This document shows positions 37,115 through 46,724 of a DNA stretch of 64,000 bases, piece by piece. The first letter of the stretch is position 1; every line of letters starts with the position of its first letter. Both the position numbers and the translations under genes were made by a program. The stretch lies in contig LVZB01000001.1 of assembly GCA_023101485.1 (NCBI GenBank), positions 1,199,399 to 1,263,398 of the forward strand, in the 5' to 3' direction. The notes beneath the pieces were generated by a model, which saw only the letters and a program-made list of their open reading frames with translations, was not told the origin of the DNA and ran no database searches. This DNA is from Pasteurellaceae bacterium Macca (GTDB lineage Bacteria; Pseudomonadota; Gammaproteobacteria; Enterobacterales; Pasteurellaceae).

Positions 37115-37867
37115 TTATTGAGCAGGCTTTAATTCCCGTGCAAGGCGAATACTGCGGATCACTTCTCGGCGATTAAGGGCAGGGTTATCGCTTTCGAGCA
37201 CCTTTTCCCAATAGTAAATAGCTTGGGCTGGATCGTTGTTTAAAAAGGCATTTGAGGCAAGAAGTAGTAGGCTTGCATTCTCTTTCGGATCGTTGGCGAG
37301 GGCTTGGCTTAGCCACTGTTTTGCTTGGGGCGTGAGCTTCTGCCGATGTTGATAATAATCCGCCGTTGCCATTGCCCCAAGCACGGCTGGGGTTTCCCCT
37401 AATAAACCCTGTGCATTTTGAAAGCAGATTTTAGCGGCTTCAAAATCGTTATTCAGGGAATAGGCTTGTCCTAATTCAAACCAGCGTTCGCCGTTATTTG
37501 GATCTTGGCGGAGCTGTTGTTGTAAGTTCTTAATGTAGTGATCGTTACGGGTTTGGCTATCTTCCGTGCTTTTTTGTTGTTGAAAGGCGACAAAGGCTTG
37601 GTGACCTTGTTCGGCTTTTTCATACCGCCCCGTTTGCCAATAGTAACCGAGGCTGGCAATTAAGCCGATAGCGAGGGCGAAAACACCGAGTACAAGCGGT
37701 CGTTTTTTTGGCATTTTTTGTAATGCTAACTCAACGCCCTTTTCTTCAAAGGCTTGTCGGGCTTGGATTTCGGCAAGGTATTCCTGTTTTTCCTCGTTGG
37801 CAAATTGTTGAGCAAAATTGACTCCTTGTTGATAGTGCTGTTGGTTTAATTGTTGGCGTAATGTCAT
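37115..37867 (-). CDS. nrfG: TPR protein of cytochrome c nitrite reductase maturation (NrfG/CcmI-like)
   Basis: A 250-residue protein with one N-terminal-side membrane helix (RPLVLGVFALAIGLIASLGY, about residues 55-75) and a periplasmic TPR region (WFELGQAYSLNNDFEAAKIC, then the AMATADYYQHRQKLT and YYWEKVLESDNPALNRREV parts). In the NrfEFG haem lyase, NrfG presents the apocytochrome C-terminus for attachment of the active-site haem of NrfA. It overlaps nrfF by four bases. Calling it NrfG rather than CcmI rests on the nrfF/dsbE-like neighbours. Confidence 0.82.
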   Translation of the reverse strand: MTLRQQLNQQHYQQGVNFAQQFANEEKQEYLAEIQARQAFEEKGVELALQKMPKKRPLVLGVFALAIGLIASLGYYWQTGRYEKAEQGHQAFVAFQQQKSTEDSQTRNDHYIKNLQQQLRQDPNNGERWFELGQAYSLNNDFEAAKICFQNAQGLLGETPAVLGAMATADYYQHRQKLTPQAKQWLSQALANDPKENASLLLLASNAFLNNDPAQAIYYWEKVLESDNPALNRREVIRSIRLARELKPAQ

Positions 37868-38250
37868 TTTTTCTTCCTTTTAATTCGCCAGCCAATGGCG
37901 GTGATCAGCACGCCGAAGAGCAGGGCAGGCATTCCCCACAATACCCAAGTTTGCGCTTTAAAGGGCGGTTGGTAGCGAACACTGTCGCCGAAGCGTTGTG
38001 TCATCAGTTGGGTGATCTCTTCGTTGCTTTTGCCTTGATTGACCAGTTCATAGACTTCAAGGCGTAATTTGTATGCGGCGGTGGCGTTAGATTCCAATAA
38101 GTTTTGATTTTGGCATTGGGGGCAACGGAGCGATTTTGCCAAAGCAATCGCCCGTAGGCGTTCGTTTTCGTGCTGAAATTGGAAAGTATCCACCATTTCA
38201 GCTTGCACCGTCATTGTCAGAAAAGCGAAGATCATCAGCCATTTTTTCAT
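37864..38250 (-). CDS. nrfF: NrfF/CcmH-family cytochrome c maturation thiol protein
   Basis: A protein of about 128 residues. A signal peptide (MKKWLMIFAFLTMTVQA) is followed by the motif KSLRCPQCQNQNLLESNATA with the CxxC-type redox pair, then a C-terminal membrane helix (WVLWGMPALLFGVLITAIGW). It reduces the apocytochrome cysteines before haem attachment. I chose the ATG at 38250, which gives a normal signal peptide. It overlaps the dsbE-like gene upstream by four bases and nrfG downstream. Confidence 0.88.
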   Translation of the reverse strand: MKKWLMIFAFLTMTVQAEMVDTFQFQHENERLRAIALAKSLRCPQCQNQNLLESNATAAYKLRLEVYELVNQGKSNEEITQLMTQRFGDSVRYQPPFKAQTWVLWGMPALLFGVLITAIGWRIKRKKK

Positions 38251-38780
38251 TTTGTTTCTTCCTGTAATGCCTGCCATTGGTGGTAAAACGCTTCCGCTAA
38301 TTGCGGATTATAGCCTTTTTGCTGAAAGCGAATAATGCCCTGTTTATCCACTAAATAGCTCGCCGGTGCGGCGTTGATATTCAAGGTTTGAATGAGAAAA
38401 GCGTGGTCATAATCATTGAGGATCAGCGTAAATGGATTGCCCCACTGTTTAAGTGCTGATCGGGCGTCATCGGGGTGATCGCTCATGGTTAGCCCGACAA
38501 TCGGCACGCCTTGTGCTTTGAGCTTGATTAACGCTGGAAATTCTTTCACACACCAAGTACACCAACTCGCCCATACATTGACGATAAAGGCGTCCTTCGG
38601 TAAGTCATTACGGGTGAGAATGCGTTGGTCGGTCAAACTTGGGAGCTGAAATTCAGGGAAAGGGCGGCCTCGCCAATCTTCACTTGGGGAGAGATTATCG
38701 GGGTTTTTTAGCTGTAAAACGAGAAAGAGTACCACGCTTAATAACAGCATAAAGGGCAAAAAGAGAAGGGCTTTTTTCAT
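38247..38780 (-). CDS. DsbE/CcmG-like thiol:disulfide interchange protein (NrfX-like)
   Basis: A 177-residue membrane-anchored thioredoxin-like protein. An N-terminal helix (ALLFLPFMLLLSVVLFLVLQ) leads to a thioredoxin fold with FIVNVWASWCTWCVKEFPAL, whose CTWC is the redox site, and GAPASYLVDKQGIIRF-like AAPASYLVDKQGIIRFQQKG. It keeps cytochrome c maturation thiols reduced. It lies in an overlapping run LysR gene-dsbE-nrfF-nrfG. No nrfE haem lyase or nrfABCD genes are in the window. Confidence 0.88.
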   Translation of the reverse strand: MKKALLFLPFMLLLSVVLFLVLQLKNPDNLSPSEDWRGRPFPEFQLPSLTDQRILTRNDLPKDAFIVNVWASWCTWCVKEFPALIKLKAQGVPIVGLTMSDHPDDARSALKQWGNPFTLILNDYDHAFLIQTLNINAAPASYLVDKQGIIRFQQKGYNPQLAEAFYHQWQALQEETK

Positions 38781-39685
38781 AATGAATTCTCAGAAGAGGA
38801 GGAAAGCTGGCTAAAATACTGCATAATCAATTCACTCGCAAGGCGGACTTTTTCCGACTGCGCCCGTTGTAGGGTAACTAAATAGAGGGGGGTTGTCGGC
38901 AGTTGCCAATCATCAAACAGGGAAACTAATTCCCCTTTTGCAAGGGCGGTTTTCACATCAATTTCAGGCTGTAAAGAGATCCCTAAGCCATTTAAGGTTA
39001 AGCAACGGCTAGCATAAAGGGAGTTGGCATTGACCCGATATTCTGGGGCAATTTGGCACGCCTCATTATGGCGTTGAAGGTTAAGGTGCTGAAAGCGATG
39101 GTGGGCAAAGCTGATCCAATCCGCTTTAGCAAGGGCGGTGAAATCTGCTGGCATGCCTTTTCGGGCGAGGTAGTCGGGGTGGGCGACAATTTTCCAATGA
39201 AAATCGTAAATGTGGCGGGCGATCATATTATCCGATAGCACCCCTTCGCCAGCTCGTAGGGCAATATCCACCCGTTTATCTAATAAATTGAGTACCTTAT
39301 CTTCAAACAGAATATTGAGTTTAAATTCAGGGTGCTGTTCTAACACCGACTGAAAAAGCCCCATAAAAGGGCTATCCATTAAGCCGGTGACACAAGCAAT
39401 CGTTAATTCCCCCGCAGGGTTAGAGCGAAGCAGATCAAGCTCTTTGAGGGCTTCTTCGGCATTGCGTTGAATTTGTCGATTATGTTGATAAAGCACCTCT
39501 CCCGCTTCGGTAAGGGAGATTTTCCGTGTGGTACGGTTGAGGAGTTTCATATTCAACTGCGTTTCAAGCTTTTGAATGGCTTGGGTAATCGCCGAGGGGC
39601 TGATGGCTAATTTTTCGGCGGCAGCGTGCATAGAGCCTTGTTCAATGACGGTGGCGAAAATAGCGGCGGAGCGATAGTCGTACAT
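38777..39685 (-). CDS. LysR-family transcriptional regulator
   Basis: A 302-residue LysR protein. The N-terminal winged HTH reads FATVIEQGSMHAAAEKLAIS, then PSAITQAIQKLETQLNMKLL and NRTTRKISLTEAG. The remainder is a periplasmic-binding-like effector domain of the CrgA/AaeR subgroup. It is divergent from the DoxX gene, the usual arrangement for a LysR and its target. Its stop overlaps the dsbE-like start (ATGA), so it may also be read into the nrf genes. Confidence 0.92.
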   Translation of the reverse strand: MYDYRSAAIFATVIEQGSMHAAAEKLAISPSAITQAIQKLETQLNMKLLNRTTRKISLTEAGEVLYQHNRQIQRNAEEALKELDLLRSNPAGELTIACVTGLMDSPFMGLFQSVLEQHPEFKLNILFEDKVLNLLDKRVDIALRAGEGVLSDNMIARHIYDFHWKIVAHPDYLARKGMPADFTALAKADWISFAHHRFQHLNLQRHNEACQIAPEYRVNANSLYASRCLTLNGLGISLQPEIDVKTALAKGELVSLFDDWQLPTTPLYLVTLQRAQSEKVRLASELIMQYFSQLSSSSENSL

Positions 39686-39810
39686 CTTTTTTCTCTTTCT
39701 TTATTTTTACTGAATAATGTATTAAGTAATGGCGTAATGATCAAGCCCGGAGTGGGCTGTATAATGCGCGCCTTTCATCTCTGTTCATTTATTATTTAAA
39801 AGGAAAGTTT

Positions 39811-40221
39811 ATGAATACTCTGTTAGAAAAATTAAGCCCTGTGGCTTTGTTATTGGTTCGCCTTGTAGTGGGCTATATGTTTTTATTACACGGCACGGCG
39901 AAATTCTTTGAATTCCCCGTTTCGATGACCAATGGTAACGGTAGCGTGGCATTATTTTCACTCTTCGGTGCGGCGGCTATTTTAGAAATCGTGGGCGGAT
40001 TGTTGATTATCGCCGGCTTATTTACCCGTGCCACCGCTTTCTTGCTTTCTGGGCAAATGGCGTATGCTTATTTCATCGTTCACGCTGATATGGCTACGCT
40101 TTTCCTCCCGATGCTAAACAACGGTGAACTCGCTGCCCTTTACTCGGTGGTATTTTTAATGTTTGTCTTTACCGGTGCGGGTAAGCTTTCCCTTGATCAC
40201 AAATTCTTTGGCAGTAAATAA
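39811..40221 (+). CDS. DoxX-family membrane protein
   Basis: A 136-residue protein with four hydrophobic helices and the DoxX pattern: LVRLVVGYMFLLHGTAKFFE, FGAAAILEIVGGLLIIAGLF, TAFLLSGQMAYAYF and LYSVVFLMFVFTGAGKLSLD. Members act in membrane redox or thiol stress responses in some bacteria; the role here is unknown. It is divergent from a LysR gene that probably controls it. AAAGGAAAG precedes the ATG. Confidence 0.9.
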   Translation: MNTLLEKLSPVALLLVRLVVGYMFLLHGTAKFFEFPVSMTNGNGSVALFSLFGAAAILEIVGGLLIIAGLFTRATAFLLSGQMAYAYFIVHADMATLFLPMLNNGELAALYSVVFLMFVFTGAGKLSLDHKFFGSK

Positions 40222-40241
40222 AGAGTGTGATTTGGCAAAAT

Positions 40242-40267
40242 AAGCGACCTTCGGGTCGCTTTTTTTA
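40242..40267. terminator. Terminator of the DoxX gene
   Basis: AAGCGACC-TTCG-GGTCGCTT, a very stable UUCG tetraloop hairpin, followed by TTTTTT. Confidence 0.93.
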
Positions 40268-40441
40268 TGCCGATTCTTCGCTTAATGGTTGCCCTGCTTC
40301 GGGCAATAGCACCGGAATACCATTCTCAATCGGGTAGAAAATCTTTGCTTCTTGATTGATTAAGCGTTGATGTGTTTTATCCCAAATTAAGGGCGCATTG
40401 GTGCGAGGGCAAGCCAGGTGCGGGAGGAGTTTTTCGTTCAT
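40265..40441 (-). CDS. ycaR: Trm112/UPF0434-family small protein
   Basis: A 58-residue protein starting [20 protein letters not shown] and ending in the typical [18 protein letters not shown]. This is the UPF0434 (YcaR-like) family found next to lpxK. The family's zinc-type Cys pairs are reduced to a single Cys here, as in other Pasteurellaceae members I recall. I chose the ATG at 40441; it overlaps the lpxK stop by four bases, so the two are translationally coupled. Function is unknown. Confidence 0.85.
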   Translation of the reverse strand: MNEKLLPHLACPRTNAPLIWDKTHQRLINQEAKIFYPIENGIPVLLPEAGQPLSEESA

Positions 40442-41427
40442 TGTGTTTTCCTTTTTTGGATTAAATCGAGAATAGGTTGGAGTAAACAAGCGGTCGATTT
40501 TTCACTAAATTTTGCACGGACGGGCACAAAGTAGTGATTCTCTTGGGCAAAAGCTCGGCATTTAACGGCGTCTTTTTCTGTCATCAAGAGGGGAAGATGT
40601 TCGGCAATGGATAAAATCTCGTCAGCGGAATAGGCTTGGTGATCCTCAAAGGCGTAGGTGTTTTCAAGTGAAATTCCCAAGTTTTGTAGCATATTAAAAA
40701 ACCGTGGTGGGTAGCCAATGCCAGCCATTGCCACACAAGGTGTGTGATGAAAATCCGCAAGGGGTTTCGCTTCCCCTGTTTTAAGATGAATGGCGTATTC
40801 GGTGGCAAGGTGCATCAGATGCTCCCCTTCTTGGGGGATACCACCGTTACAGATAATGCCGTCTAGGCTGTTTAATCGGCTTGGCAATTCTCGCAAACTG
40901 CCAGCAGGAAGCACAAAGCCGTTGCCAAAACGGCGTTCGCCATCAATCACTGCCCATTCAATATCCCGTTCAAGGGCGTAATGCTGTAAGCCGTCATCGC
41001 TGATAATGAGATCAAGTTCCCCTTGGCTCAGGAGTAATTCAATACTCTGCTGGCGAGAAGGGGAGATTGCCACCAAAGCATTTGTTCGTTGGGCAATAAG
41101 CACGGGTTCATCCCCCATTTGGATGGCATCACTTTCTGCATGCACAAGCTGAGGAAAGGTTTTATTTTTGCCACCGTAGCCTCGTGAAATCACGCCGACT
41201 TTTAGCCCCTTTTGTTGTAATTGCTCGACAAGCCAAATGACAACCGGCGTTTTGCCATTTCCGCCGACAGAAATATTCCCCACCACTAAAACAGGCACAG
41301 GGGAGCGGTAAGATTTAAGGATCTTTTTGCGGTATAACCCTTTTCGTCCTTGGCTAATGAGCCAAAAAAGTAATGAAAAAGGGGCAAGCAACCAAGTGAA
41401 GATATTTTTTGTTTTCCAAATATTCAT
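40438..41427 (-). CDS. lpxK: Tetraacyldisaccharide 4'-kinase
   Basis: A 329-residue kinase that phosphorylates the lipid A disaccharide at the 4' position on the inner membrane. An N-terminal membrane-associated helix ([20 protein letters not shown]) is followed by the P-loop [20 protein letters not shown] and [20 protein letters not shown]. Length is normal. msbA, often just upstream in gammaproteobacteria, is not adjacent; clpX lies upstream beyond a terminator. Confidence 0.95.
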   Translation of the reverse strand: MNIWKTKNIFTWLLAPFSLLFWLISQGRKGLYRKKILKSYRSPVPVLVVGNISVGGNGKTPVVIWLVEQLQQKGLKVGVISRGYGGKNKTFPQLVHAESDAIQMGDEPVLIAQRTNALVAISPSRQQSIELLLSQGELDLIISDDGLQHYALERDIEWAVIDGERRFGNGFVLPAGSLRELPSRLNSLDGIICNGGIPQEGEHLMHLATEYAIHLKTGEAKPLADFHHTPCVAMAGIGYPPRFFNMLQNLGISLENTYAFEDHQAYSADEILSIAEHLPLLMTEKDAVKCRAFAQENHYFVPVRAKFSEKSTACLLQPILDLIQKRKTQ

Positions 41428-41455
41428 ATTTGCGACGAGGGCGAGTAAAAGAGAA

Positions 41456-41480
41456 AGGCAATAGGCATGCCTATTGCCTT
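41456..41480 (-). terminator. Terminator of clpX
   Basis: Stem AGGCAATAGG / CCTATTGCCT around CATG. On the minus strand it is followed by TTCTCTTTTA. Confidence 0.82.
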
Positions 41481-41486
41481 TGGGGG

Positions 41487-42737
41487 TTATTCAATGCGTG
41501 GTTTTTCGCCTTTTTCCACACAGGCTTTATTGACGGTAACTTTTTTCGCATTGAGGGAAGGGAGGTCGTACATCGTTTCAAGGAGGAGATTCTCCACGAT
41601 AGAACGTAATCCCCTTGCCCCTGTTTTGCGAGAAATCGCTTTCTGTGCAATGGCTTCTAAGGCATCTTGTTGGAAGATTAACGCTACCCCTTCCATTTTA
41701 AAGAGGGCTTGATACTGCTTAATGATGGCATTTTTCGGCTCGGTTAAGATCTTAATCAAGGCTTTATCATCAAGCTCGGCGAGGGGCGTAATCACAGGTA
41801 AGCGACCGATAAGCTCTGGAATTAAACCAAATTTCACTAAATCTTCAGGTTCAACCTGTTTAAACAGTTCGCTTAACGCTTCACGATCTTTATCTTTTTT
41901 CAGCTCCGCACCAAAACCAATTCCCCCTTGCTTGTTGGTTCGCATCTCCACGATTTTATCTAAGCCAGCAAAAGCACCGCCACAGATAAACAGAATTTTG
42001 GAGGTATCTACCGCAATGGTTTCTTGTTTTGGATGTTTACGACCGCCCTGTGGGTTGATGTTAGCCACAGTGCCTTCAATCAATTTTAACAGTGCTTGTT
42101 GCACGCCTTCTCCCGATACATCCCGCGTTAAAGACGGATTTTCTGATTTACGGGTGATTTTATCGATCTCATCAATAAAGATAATGCCACGTTCGGCTTT
42201 CTCGGCATCAAAATCGCACTTCATGAGCAATTTTTGGATGACGTTTTCTACATCTTCCCCGACATAGCCTGCTTGGGTGAGGGTGGTAGCATCGGCGACA
42301 GCAAAAGGCACATTTAAACGGCGAGCAAGGGTTTCGGCGAGTAAGGTTTTACCGCTTCCCGTTGGACCAATCAGCAAAATATTGCTTTTGCCAAGTTCCA
42401 CACCTTCACTCTCGTGGTTACCGTTAAGGGCGTTACGCAGGCGTTTATAGTGGTTATATACCGCCACGGAAAGCACTTTTTTGGCGTGTTCTTGCCCGAT
42501 AACATAATCATTTAAGTGGGCGTGAATTTCGTGGGGTGTTGGCACATTGCTGAATAAATCCGCTTGGCTTTCGCCCTCTGTTTCTTCAATCAGAGGCTCT
42601 TCTTCGCCGTGTAATAAGGCGTAGGACTCTTCAATACATTCGTTACAAATATAGCCCTCGGTACCTTCGACGAGTTGCTCCACTTCATTACGGCGCTTAC
42701 CGCAAAAACTACAATGTTCTTGTTCTTTGTTACTCAT
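41487..42737 (-). CDS. clpX: ATP-dependent Clp protease ATP-binding subunit ClpX
   Basis: A 416-residue AAA+ unfoldase. The N-terminal zinc-binding domain reads [15 protein letters not shown], then GYICNECI. The AAA+ domain has Walker [21 protein letters not shown], Walker [12 protein letters not shown], the pore-type loop [10 protein letters not shown] and [15 protein letters not shown]. It hands unfolded substrates to ClpP. It starts on the last base of the clpP stop (TAATG), so clpP-clpX is one operon. Confidence 0.98.
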   Translation of the reverse strand: MSNKEQEHCSFCGKRRNEVEQLVEGTEGYICNECIEESYALLHGEEEPLIEETEGESQADLFSNVPTPHEIHAHLNDYVIGQEHAKKVLSVAVYNHYKRLRNALNGNHESEGVELGKSNILLIGPTGSGKTLLAETLARRLNVPFAVADATTLTQAGYVGEDVENVIQKLLMKCDFDAEKAERGIIFIDEIDKITRKSENPSLTRDVSGEGVQQALLKLIEGTVANINPQGGRKHPKQETIAVDTSKILFICGGAFAGLDKIVEMRTNKQGGIGFGAELKKDKDREALSELFKQVEPEDLVKFGLIPELIGRLPVITPLAELDDKALIKILTEPKNAIIKQYQALFKMEGVALIFQQDALEAIAQKAISRKTGARGLRSIVENLLLETMYDLPSLNAKKVTVNKACVEKGEKPRIE

Positions 42738-43327
42738 TATTTTTCATCTCGATGGCTAACCACTTTATCAATCAAGCCATAAGCTTGGGCGGATTCGGCA
42801 GACATAAAATTATCACGGTCGGTGTCTTTCTCGATCTGTTCAAGAGGTTGCCCCGTGTGTTCTGCCATACGCTGATTAAGGGTATGTTTAATCTGTAAAA
42901 TTTCTTGGGCGTGAATCTGAATATCAGAGGCTTGACCACGGAATCCGCCAAGGGGTTGGTGAATCATCACACGGGCGTGTGGCAAGGCAAAGCGTTTGCC
43001 TTTTGCCCCAGCAGAAAGCAAAAATGCCCCCATAGAACAGGCTTGACCGATACAAACGGTACTAACATCAGGCTTGATAAAATTCATCGTATCGTAAATG
43101 GCCATCCCCGCCGTGACTGAACCACCCGGGGAGTTAATGTAAATGCTAATATCTTTTTCGGGATCTTCGGCTTCTAAAAAGAGCAGTTGGGCGACAATCA
43201 GTTTTGCCATTTCATCTTCCACGCCACCGTTTAAAAAAATAATCCGTTCTTTGAGTAAGCGTGAATAAATATCATAGGCACGTTCGCCTTTGGAGCTTTG
43301 CTCCACAACCATTGGGATAACGCTCAT
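42737..43327 (-). CDS. clpP: ATP-dependent Clp protease proteolytic subunit ClpP
   Basis: A 196-residue serine protease. The nucleophile is in [16 protein letters not shown], the histidine in [14 protein letters not shown], and the N-terminal [20 protein letters not shown] and [16 protein letters not shown] are typical. It forms the tetradecameric barrel with ClpX (next gene) as partner. AAGGAACAGCA precedes the ATG. Confidence 0.98.
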   Translation of the reverse strand: MSVIPMVVEQSSKGERAYDIYSRLLKERIIFLNGGVEDEMAKLIVAQLLFLEAEDPEKDISIYINSPGGSVTAGMAIYDTMNFIKPDVSTVCIGQACSMGAFLLSAGAKGKRFALPHARVMIHQPLGGFRGQASDIQIHAQEILQIKHTLNQRMAEHTGQPLEQIEKDTDRDNFMSAESAQAYGLIDKVVSHRDEK

Positions 43328-43436
43328 TGCTGTTCCTTATGCTGATTTGGTAAAAAGTGGGCAATTCTAGCAAAATTTAGAGATTGCATAAAGTGAAAAG
43401 AGGGTTACAATTTTGCCCTCAAAAAAGGAAAGAGAT

Positions 43437-43853
43437 ATGCAGTTAGCCGACATTTACGCCCAATTTGCCCAGTGCAAAATGTGGGAAGAAAGATACCGCT
43501 TGTTAATTAAATTTAGCCGCCAATTACCACAACTTGATGCTGAAACTCTCGCCGCCCTTCCTGAAATTTCGGGTTGTGAAAGCCGTTTGTGGTTTCATTT
43601 CACCCTTGAACCTCGACAAGTACAGGCATACAGTGATGCACGCTTAATGCAGGGGTTATTGTGGATTATCACCCTTGCCCTACAAGAAAAAAGCGCCCAA
43701 GCCTTAACGGAATTCGACTTACGCGCTTTATTCGATGATCTTCACATCACCCACCACTTAACCCACACCCGTTTAAACGGATTGGCGCAGATTGAAAAGA
43801 GGGTGAGGGAGGTGGCGAGGCAAAATAACACCGGAGAATTTATTCAAAAATAG
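43437..43853 (+). CDS. SufE/CsdE-family sulfur acceptor protein
   Basis: A 138-residue SufE-fold protein. The conserved active cysteine is in LPEISGCESRLWFHFTLE, where the family reads G-C-x-S-x-V/L-W. The C-terminal ALFDDLHITHHLTHTRLNGL fits the L-x-H-L-S-x-x-R-x-N/G pattern. It takes persulfide sulfur from a cysteine desulfurase (SufS or CsdA). I chose the ATG at 43437 because AAAGGAAAGAG lies just upstream. The gene converges on the broken HEPN gene, whose stop overlaps its 3' end. Confidence 0.85.
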   Translation: MQLADIYAQFAQCKMWEERYRLLIKFSRQLPQLDAETLAALPEISGCESRLWFHFTLEPRQVQAYSDARLMQGLLWIITLALQEKSAQALTEFDLRALFDDLHITHHLTHTRLNGLAQIEKRVREVARQNNTGEFIQK

Positions 43854-44444
43854 CAGGGTAGAATGGTTTTCCCCAGTCTTTTGTAGAATAGTTATCCATC
43901 ACTATTTTTAATATCGCGGGAATAAGTAAAGTAAGAATATTACAGCTATCGTTTAATTGTGTGCGATTAACGGAGCTATTAAATGTTGATCCTCCGTGAA
44001 TAATTGGCATATAGGACAAAATAGTTGGCATTTTTGCACATTATGCCTTTATAGGACAAAATAGTTGGTAATAGTTATTTTTCGTTGCTCTTACCAACTT
44101 TTTCTATTTAAAAAATCCTTTATAAACAATATCTTATGCTTTCTTGTTAAACCGCTATGGGGACGTAACTTATCTTTAAGCTCTTTAAATAATCCCTCTA
44201 TTCTATTTGTCGTTTTTTCAATATTAAGTTCAGGATACTTTTCGTAGGTAAAAAGATATTCATAGTATCGTTTAATACTTGCCGCTGCACTTCTTACATT
44301 TCGATGTTTATAAGGAAAATAGCCTTTTTCATTAGGTATATTTGAGCGTTCATTTAAAAAATCTTTATGCTTTATTTTCCAAGCGTGCAATCTTAAATAA
44401 AACTCATTTTTCGAACTCTCTTTTAATGTTTTTATTATCAATTT

Positions 44445-45163
44445 GGGGCTGTCCTAGATAACGACTAAAAACTCGATTTGGGTTAAGATAGTCAAATGAG
44501 AAAAAGTCGTTTAAGTCAGCACAAACAAAATAAACTTATTGAACTGTTTGTTGTAGGAGTTACAGCGAGAACTGCTGCTGAACTAGTGAATGTAAACAAG
44601 ACAACTGCCGCTTACTATTTTCATCGCTTGCGATTTCTTATCTATCAAAACAGCCCACATTTGGAGATGTTTGATGGGGAAATAGAAGCCGATGAAAGCT
44701 ATTTTGGTGGTACACGCAAAGGCAAGCGTGGACGTGGTGCAGCGGGTAAAACTGCGGTATTCGGGCTGTTGAAACGCAATGGCAAAGTTTATACTGTTGC
44801 CGTACCGAACACGCAATCCGCCACGTTGTTACCGATAATTCGAGAACAAGTTAAGCCTGATAGCATTGTTTACACGGATTTCTATCGAAGTTATGATGTA
44901 CTTGATGTGAGTGAATTTAATCATTTTCGTATCAACCATAATACGCACTTTGCAGAAAAACAAAATCACATTAACGGAATTGAGAATTTCTGGAACCAAG
45001 CAAAACGCCATTTACGCAAATTTAATGGTATTCCCAAAGCTCATTTTGAGCTGTATTTGAAAGAATGTGAATGGCGTTTTAATCACAGTAACTTAAAGTC
45101 TCAAATTTCCTTTCTAAAACAATTAGTTAAAGAGAGTTTGGTCTAGTTATCTAGGACAGCCCC
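44445..45163 (+). mobile_element. IS1595-family (IS1016-like) insertion sequence, copy 3
   Basis: A 719-bp element with 18-bp perfect inverted ends, flanked by exact 8-bp repeats ATCAATTT (44437-44444 and 45164-45171). It is inserted in the transposase gene of the outer element. It has the same orientation as copy 1, and the encoded protein is identical to that of copy 1. Confidence 0.94.
44496..45146 (+). CDS. IS1595-family transposase (copy 3)
   Basis: A 216-residue ISXO2-like DDE transposase, identical in sequence to copy 1 (1872-2522), including the catalytic segments [13 protein letters not shown] and [10 protein letters not shown] and the N-x-x-W motif in [10 protein letters not shown]. 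Identity of two copies 42 kb apart suggests recent transposition. Confidence 0.93.
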   Translation: MRKSRLSQHKQNKLIELFVVGVTARTAAELVNVNKTTAAYYFHRLRFLIYQNSPHLEMFDGEIEADESYFGGTRKGKRGRGAAGKTAVFGLLKRNGKVYTVAVPNTQSATLLPIIREQVKPDSIVYTDFYRSYDVLDVSEFNHFRINHNTHFAEKQNHINGIENFWNQAKRHLRKFNGIPKAHFELYLKECEWRFNHSNLKSQISFLKQLVKESLV

Positions 45164-45543
45164 ATCAATTTTAATTCTCTTCCTGCGTGAGATTGATGCT
45201 TGATGCTTCTTTCTTAACGCTCTCATCACAATCGCAACGAGATGAAATTGGCACATTTGTGTTGGTATATCAAATAAATCCTTCAGGAGCCCGCCCGTCC
45301 ATCACAAGTAATTGATTGAATAATATAGCCTTTTTCTCTCAGTTTATTTAATGCCTGCTTGTAATAAATCTCTTTTTCCGTCTTCACAATTTGGTGGTAA
45401 ACCACTTTGGTTGAAAGACTATCAATAAAAACTATCACACCAAAATCACGATGAAAAAAGTTTTGTCAATAATGAGATTAAGATATTTATTTTGAGGGAT
45501 GTTAAATTCTGTTTTTGATCTGACCCCAAAAAGTTAGACGACT

Positions 45544-46329
45544 TTAATTTAAGGACTGAGCTCTGTATTCCACAGGACTTAGTCCTTTTAGCTTACTCTG
45601 AATACGTTTATTGTTGTCGTAATAAATGTATTCGTGGAGTCTCTTCTCCAGTTGCTCGAAGGTATCAAACTGTTCATCAACACTACATTCTGTTTTCAAC
45701 CGCCCAAAAAAACTTTCCATCGCCGCATTATCCAAGCAATTTCCCTTTCTTGACATACTTTGCTGAATGCCATTTTCTTTGAGCAGATTTTGATACCCTC
45801 TCATTTGATATTGCCAACCTTGATCGGAATGAAGAATCGGGTGTTCGCCATTCAGTTTAGTCATTGCTTGATTCATCATTTGGATAATTTGTTCAAAATT
45901 GGGGCTTCGTGAAAGAGAATAAGCGATAATTTCACCGTTAAAAAGGTCTTTAATCGGCGACAAATAGACTTTACCCTCAGCACACTTGAACTCACTCACA
46001 TCGGTTACCCATTTCTCGTTCGGTTTGCTGGCGTGAAAATCCCGTTGCAATAAGTTCTCGGCAATGTTGCCTATCTGACCTTGATAAGAACGGTATTTAC
46101 GTTTCTTACATTTTCCTTTTAAATCAAGCTGTTGCATGATATTTTGTACGCGTTTTTTATTCACACATTCGGCTTTACGCAATTCCTCTGCCACACGACG
46201 GTAGCCATAATTCCCTTTATGTTCGTGGTAAATTTGGCTAATTTTCTGCCTGATTTCTGCATTTTTATCCGCCTTAGGCTGCCGATGGTAAAAGAAGGTA
46301 CTTCGCTTTAAATCAAGCAAATTAAGCAA
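45544..46329 (-). CDS. IS3-family transposase OrfB (integrase core)
   Basis: The visible frame gives 261 residues: an HTH_21-type segment (RQKISQIYHEHKGNYGYRRV), then an rve DDE core. WVTDVSEFKCAEGKVYLSPI holds the first aspartate, HPILHSDQGWQYQMRGYQNL the second, and NCLDNAAMESFFGRLKTE the glutamate. The frame continues upstream of the first usable start, with KTEIVNALRRDFPLDILLNL, and overlaps the end of orfA. This is as expected for production of an OrfAB fusion by -1 frameshifting at the A7 run in the overlap. Confidence 0.92.
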   Translation of the reverse strand: MLNLLDLKRSTFFYHRQPKADKNAEIRQKISQIYHEHKGNYGYRRVAEELRKAECVNKKRVQNIMQQLDLKGKCKKRKYRSYQGQIGNIAENLLQRDFHASKPNEKWVTDVSEFKCAEGKVYLSPIKDLFNGEIIAYSLSRSPNFEQIIQMMNQAMTKLNGEHPILHSDQGWQYQMRGYQNLLKENGIQQSMSRKGNCLDNAAMESFFGRLKTECSVDEQFDTFEQLEKRLHEYIYYDNNKRIQSKLKGLSPVEYRAQSLN

Positions 46330-46352
46330 GATGTCGAGCGGGAAATCTCTCC

Positions 46353-46724
46353 TTAACGCGTTGACGATTTCGGTTTTTTTGCCATTTTTTGTTGGTTTAA
46401 CTCCCGCAACTTTTTTAGCACAGCAACCTCCGCTTCAAGCTCTAAAATACGATAGCGTAAGCGTTCTTCTTCAGTTTTAAACTTAGGCATTTTAGGGGAT
46501 TTCGATTTCATCACGGGACGACCTTTTGGTTTGGGTAATAATCCGTTTATACCTTGTTTTTCAAAGGCTTGCAACCATTGGCTAATGATACCCGAATGGG
46601 CAATCCAACGGTTCAATGTTCTCTTGTTAAGATGAAAATGTTGGCGAGTGAATGACCGATTTTTATGGTGTTGAAGATAAAATTCGATCACCTGTTGTTT
46701 GAAAAGTGAATTGTATTTAGTCAT
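46353..46724 (-). CDS. IS3-family transposase OrfA (HTH protein)
   Basis: A 123-residue OrfA with an HTH (FKQQVIEFYLQHHKNRSFTR and NKRTLNRWIAHSG) and a C-terminal leucine-zipper-like segment (RLRYRILELEAEVAVLKKLR). Near the 3' end it passes through a run of seven A residues in the codons for KMAKKPKS, a likely slippage site leading into orfB. Confidence 0.9.
   Translation of the reverse strand: MTKYNSLFKQQVIEFYLQHHKNRSFTRQHFHLNKRTLNRWIAHSGIISQWLQAFEKQGINGLLPKPKGRPVMKSKSPKMPKFKTEEERLRYRILELEAEVAVLKKLRELNQQKMAKKPKSSTR

Noticed and set aside
46353-46724. Free-standing HTH regulator gene
   Set aside because: It is OrfA of an IS3-family element: it sits inside the element ends and precedes an OrfB with the DDE core.
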